NCBI RefSeq assembly: GCF_913773635.1
Contig: NZ_CAJYGQ010000003.1
Coordinates: forward strand, 248,001-312,000
From: an uncultured Mucilaginibacter sp.
Lineage (GTDB): Bacteria > Bacteroidota > Bacteroidia > Sphingobacteriales > Sphingobacteriaceae
DNA length: 64,000 nt
Reading direction: 5' to 3'
The translations under genes and the position numbers were made by a program. Below are positions 62,032 to 64,000 of the stretch, piece after piece; the first letter of the stretch is position 1; each line of letters opens with the position of its first letter. The notes beneath the pieces were generated by a model. It searched no databases. It was not told the DNA's origin and worked only from the letters and a program-made list of their open reading frames with translations.

Positions 62032-62369
62032 ATTGCTTATTGCTGAGCTGTACAAAGATAGAGAATTTAAACACCTTAATATTTTCGGAGGTTAAATCAC
62101 ATCCTGCAACTTTAAATTTAAAACACTTAGTACATACTGATGTTTTAACACATAACCTGAATTATAACCGCAAGCAATAAAGGTTAAAATTGCCTTTTGA
62201 TTACTGAAAATGTAACCAATGATTAATCTCTTAAAGGTTGTGTTAAAGTATTAAAAGGGAATAATTAATTGTAATATATTTGAAGAATGCCTTGTATTAT
62301 AGGCAAATAACATTTTAACAGATTGAAAAAGAAAAAGCCTTCGCAAGTTGGCCTTGCACACGTATTGAA
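62032..62369. other. Divergent intergenic region
   Basis: About 340 bp, strongly AT-rich. TATATTTG at 62275-62282 matches the -7 element of the phylum consensus, but no TTG lies at the proper distance. The inverted repeat TGCCT/AGGCA lies at 62289-62306. No small gene seen. Confidence 0.35.
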
Positions 62370-62981
62370 ATGAGGAAGCTATTGGTTGGCATATGGTTGT
62401 TGTTGCTTGTAATAGCGGTGGGTGGCTTGTTTTGGTATAATGAATATCGTTACACTTTGCCTACCCCTGTACCAGTAAATTACAAGGCGGTAAGCAACGG
62501 TACTATAATTAAGCTTCCAAATGGTGTAAGAACAACTAAAGCCAGGCCTGTGCTGCTTCATTTTTTCAATCCCGATTGTCCATGTTCGAGGTTCAACCTT
62601 AAGCATGTAAAATCATTAATAGCACAATACGGTAACGAGGTTGATTTTGCCGTTGTACTTGTTACTAAAAAACAAATAACAGAACAAGAGGTGAGGCAAA
62701 GGTATGATCTTAACGTGCCTGTATTTAAAAATGCTGCGCTTGCTACAGCGTGCGGCGTTTACTCGACACCTCAGGCAGTAATTTTAAATGCACAAAACCA
62801 ACTCATGTACCGCGGTAATTACAATAGCAGCCGGTACTGTACCGATAAAAAAACCGAATACGCCCGTTTGGCATTAACCGATGTATTGCAGCATATGCCG
62901 GTGGCAACGTTGCCCATGGCAACCAAAGCATACGGATGCAGCCTGGCAGAAAATTTAAAAGCAGAAAGAAATGTCCAATAA
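62370..62981 (+). CDS. Membrane-anchored thioredoxin-fold protein
   Basis: A 203-residue protein with one N-terminal membrane helix ([20 protein letters not shown]) and a periplasmic thioredoxin-like domain. The redox motif is CPC in [17 protein letters not shown], not the usual CxxC. The cis-Pro region is [10 protein letters not shown] and a CGVYS Cys precedes it; further Cys occur in SRYCTDKK and YGCSLAEN. It may be a reductant or sensor. It overlaps the following hybrid kinase by 11 bp, suggesting it feeds a redox signal to it. Confidence 0.75.
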   Translation: MRKLLVGIWLLLLVIAVGGLFWYNEYRYTLPTPVPVNYKAVSNGTIIKLPNGVRTTKARPVLLHFFNPDCPCSRFNLKHVKSLIAQYGNEVDFAVVLVTKKQITEQEVRQRYDLNVPVFKNAALATACGVYSTPQAVILNAQNQLMYRGNYNSSRYCTDKKTEYARLALTDVLQHMPVATLPMATKAYGCSLAENLKAERNVQ

Positions 62982-64000
62982 CGAATATCAGGAAAAACTG
63001 AGCGCAGAAGTCAAAAAGCGCTCTGACAAGCTTATGGACTATTTTCTGGTTGCTTATGCGGCAGCAGGAGTTGGGCTTTCATTATATTATGATACGCTGA
63101 GCATGGCACTGTGGATTACCACGCTATGTCTTTCGGCATATTACAGCGTAAAGTTTCTTTTGCCAAAGTCAAACCTGTACCAATATGTATTGAGTGCCGT
63201 TTTGGGTATTTTTATGGCACAATTTATATACCAGATGCATGGTATGTTTGAAATGCATTTTTTTGCATTTATAGGTAGCGCCGTACTAATAACTTACCAA
63301 AACTGGCGCTTACAAATTCCTATGCTCATTGTAGTAGGCATACATCATGCTACGGTTGGGTACTTGCAGCATATAGGGGTTGATGGTGCTTACGTTACAC
63401 AGGTTGATGATTTGGATTTGCAAACCATTATTATTCATTTGTCCCTTACTTGTGTTATATTTTTCATAAGTGGACTTTGGGCTTACCAGTTAGATAAATA
63501 CGGAAAAATACAGGTTAAACAGGCTATTGAACTGGGCGAATTGCATAAAGAGGCCATGTTGAATATGGAGCGTCAGCGTAATGCTGAAGCACTTGCTTTA
63601 TATAACGCCCAACTACTGCAAAAAAATGAAGAACTTGAGGTTGCACACCGCGAGGCCGAAGAGGCACGCGAAGAGGCGGTAGCTGCGCAGGAAGAAGCCA
63701 TAGCTGCACAGGAAGAAGCTATTGATGCCAAAGAAGAGGCAGAAAAAGCTAACCAGGCAAAAAGTATTTTTCTGGCCATGATGAGCCATGAAATACGCAC
63801 GCCCATGAATGGTGTGATAGGCATGTCGGGTTTATTGGCCGAAACTGCCCTTACTGACCAGCAACGCATGTATACCGATACCATTAACAACTGCGGTGAA
63901 AACCTGTTGGTGTTGATTAATAATATACTTGATTTCTCGAAAATTGAGGCTGGTAATATGGAGCTGGAGCGTGAAGACTTTAACTTACATTACTGTATTG
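62971..64000 (+). CDS. Hybrid-type sensor histidine kinase, partial
   Basis: 343 codons to the right edge, reading on past it. ATG 62971 lies inside the end of the preceding gene. About six helices (22-40, 45-64, 70-89, 96-110, 114-132, 152-172) carry a histidine-rich set: His90, His96 in FEMHFF, TYQNWR and His125-His126 in [11 protein letters not shown]. An Ala/Glu coiled coil (about 190-265, with EEA-x4 repeats) leads to the HisKA H-box [19 protein letters not shown] (His273) and [14 protein letters not shown]. ATPase and any receiver domain are beyond the edge; the H-box is typical of hybrid kinases. Confidence 0.88.
   Translation, partial: MSNNEYQEKLSAEVKKRSDKLMDYFLVAYAAAGVGLSLYYDTLSMALWITTLCLSAYYSVKFLLPKSNLYQYVLSAVLGIFMAQFIYQMHGMFEMHFFAFIGSAVLITYQNWRLQIPMLIVVGIHHATVGYLQHIGVDGAYVTQVDDLDLQTIIIHLSLTCVIFFISGLWAYQLDKYGKIQVKQAIELGELHKEAMLNMERQRNAEALALYNAQLLQKNEELEVAHREAEEAREEAVAAQEEAIAAQEEAIDAKEEAEKANQAKSIFLAMMSHEIRTPMNGVIGMSGLLAETALTDQQRMYTDTINNCGENLLVLINNILDFSKIEAGNMELEREDFNLHYCI

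Noticed and set aside
63573..63890. 105-residue Ser/Ala-rich minus-strand frame
   Set aside because: Antisense of the kinase coiled-coil repeats; composition bias explains the open frame.
1..64000. CRISPR arrays, phage genes, toxin-antitoxin pairs or conjugation genes
   Set aside because: None seen: no regularly spaced repeats and no matching protein families in either strand.

Overview
The window reads as chromosomal DNA of a Bacteroidota member, most likely family Sphingobacteriaceae (Mucilaginibacter/Pedobacter-like). Supporting signs are low-to-moderate G+C, promoters of the TTG-N20-TAnnTTTG type, a TonB receptor with a carboxypeptidase-like N-terminal domain, a GldA-like ABC ATPase, BatA/DUF4175/DUF4159 genes, a NagB-PIG-L fusion and many exported glycoside hydrolases. 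I see no insertion sequence, phage gene, CRISPR array or rRNA. There is one tRNA, tRNA-Ser(GGA). Genus assignment is an inference.

Layout. 0-5.4 kb: partial gldA-like ATPase, polyprenyl diphosphate synthase, an orphan terminator, tRNA-Ser, a ChrB-domain/AraC fusion regulator with a small exported protein, and a NagB-PIG-L fusion. 5.4-11.1 kb: exported M1 metallopeptidase with a HupE-like membrane protein, divergent DUF6702 and PH-domain genes, a small beta-barrel protein and an OmpA-family lipoprotein. 11.4-19.3 kb: a lipoprotein, an RlmI-like methyltransferase, an MlaF/MlaE lipid-transport pair, an SDR, a PspC/LiaF-like envelope-stress pair and an exported DUF218 protein. 19.6-26.4 kb: GH78 rhamnosidase, BNR_4 beta-propeller enzyme, GH88 unsaturated glucuronyl hydrolase, M28 peptidase and SMR transporter. 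26.5-34 kb: TonB receptor and DtxR-family regulator sharing an intergenic region that carries a perfect 15+15 bp palindrome, a rhodanese, a SpxH/DsbA-like protein with a divergent HxlR regulator, a 56-residue His/Arg/Tyr-rich lipoprotein, and accA. 34-44.5 kb: a minus-strand run MoxR, DUF58, BatA, DUF4175, membrane protein, TldD, TldE, with divergent DUF4159 beyond a palindrome-rich gap. 45-47.4 kb: RDD protein, YtxH-like protein behind a sigma-54-type promoter, and an orphan histidine kinase. 47.5-57.3 kb: GH51, GH106, rhamnose mutarotase, GH2 and divergent GH43. 57.4-61.2 kb: a PaoABC-like molybdenum hydroxylase operon. 61.3-64 kb: a CpsB-like PHP phosphatase, a membrane-anchored thioredoxin-fold protein and the start of a hybrid histidine kinase.

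The two carbohydrate blocks are complementary. GH78, GH106, mutarotase and a candidate rhamnose-glucuronate enzyme with its downstream glucuronyl hydrolase deal with rhamnose and uronic acid; GH51, GH43 and GH2 deal with arabinose and galactose. Together they suggest breakdown of arabinogalactan or rhamnogalacturonan side chains. No SusC/SusD pair or sugar-responsive regulator lies in the window.

Most notable points: the ChrB-AraC fusion; a NagB domain with one catalytic position changed; the DtxR-box-like palindrome; a sigma-54 promoter on a small stress-type gene; a run of palindromes between moxR and DUF4159; a TldD with a Tat-like leader, TTG start and strong Shine-Dalgarno; a histidine-rich membrane sensor in the hybrid kinase; and an interspersed ~105 bp sequence at 53.0 kb.
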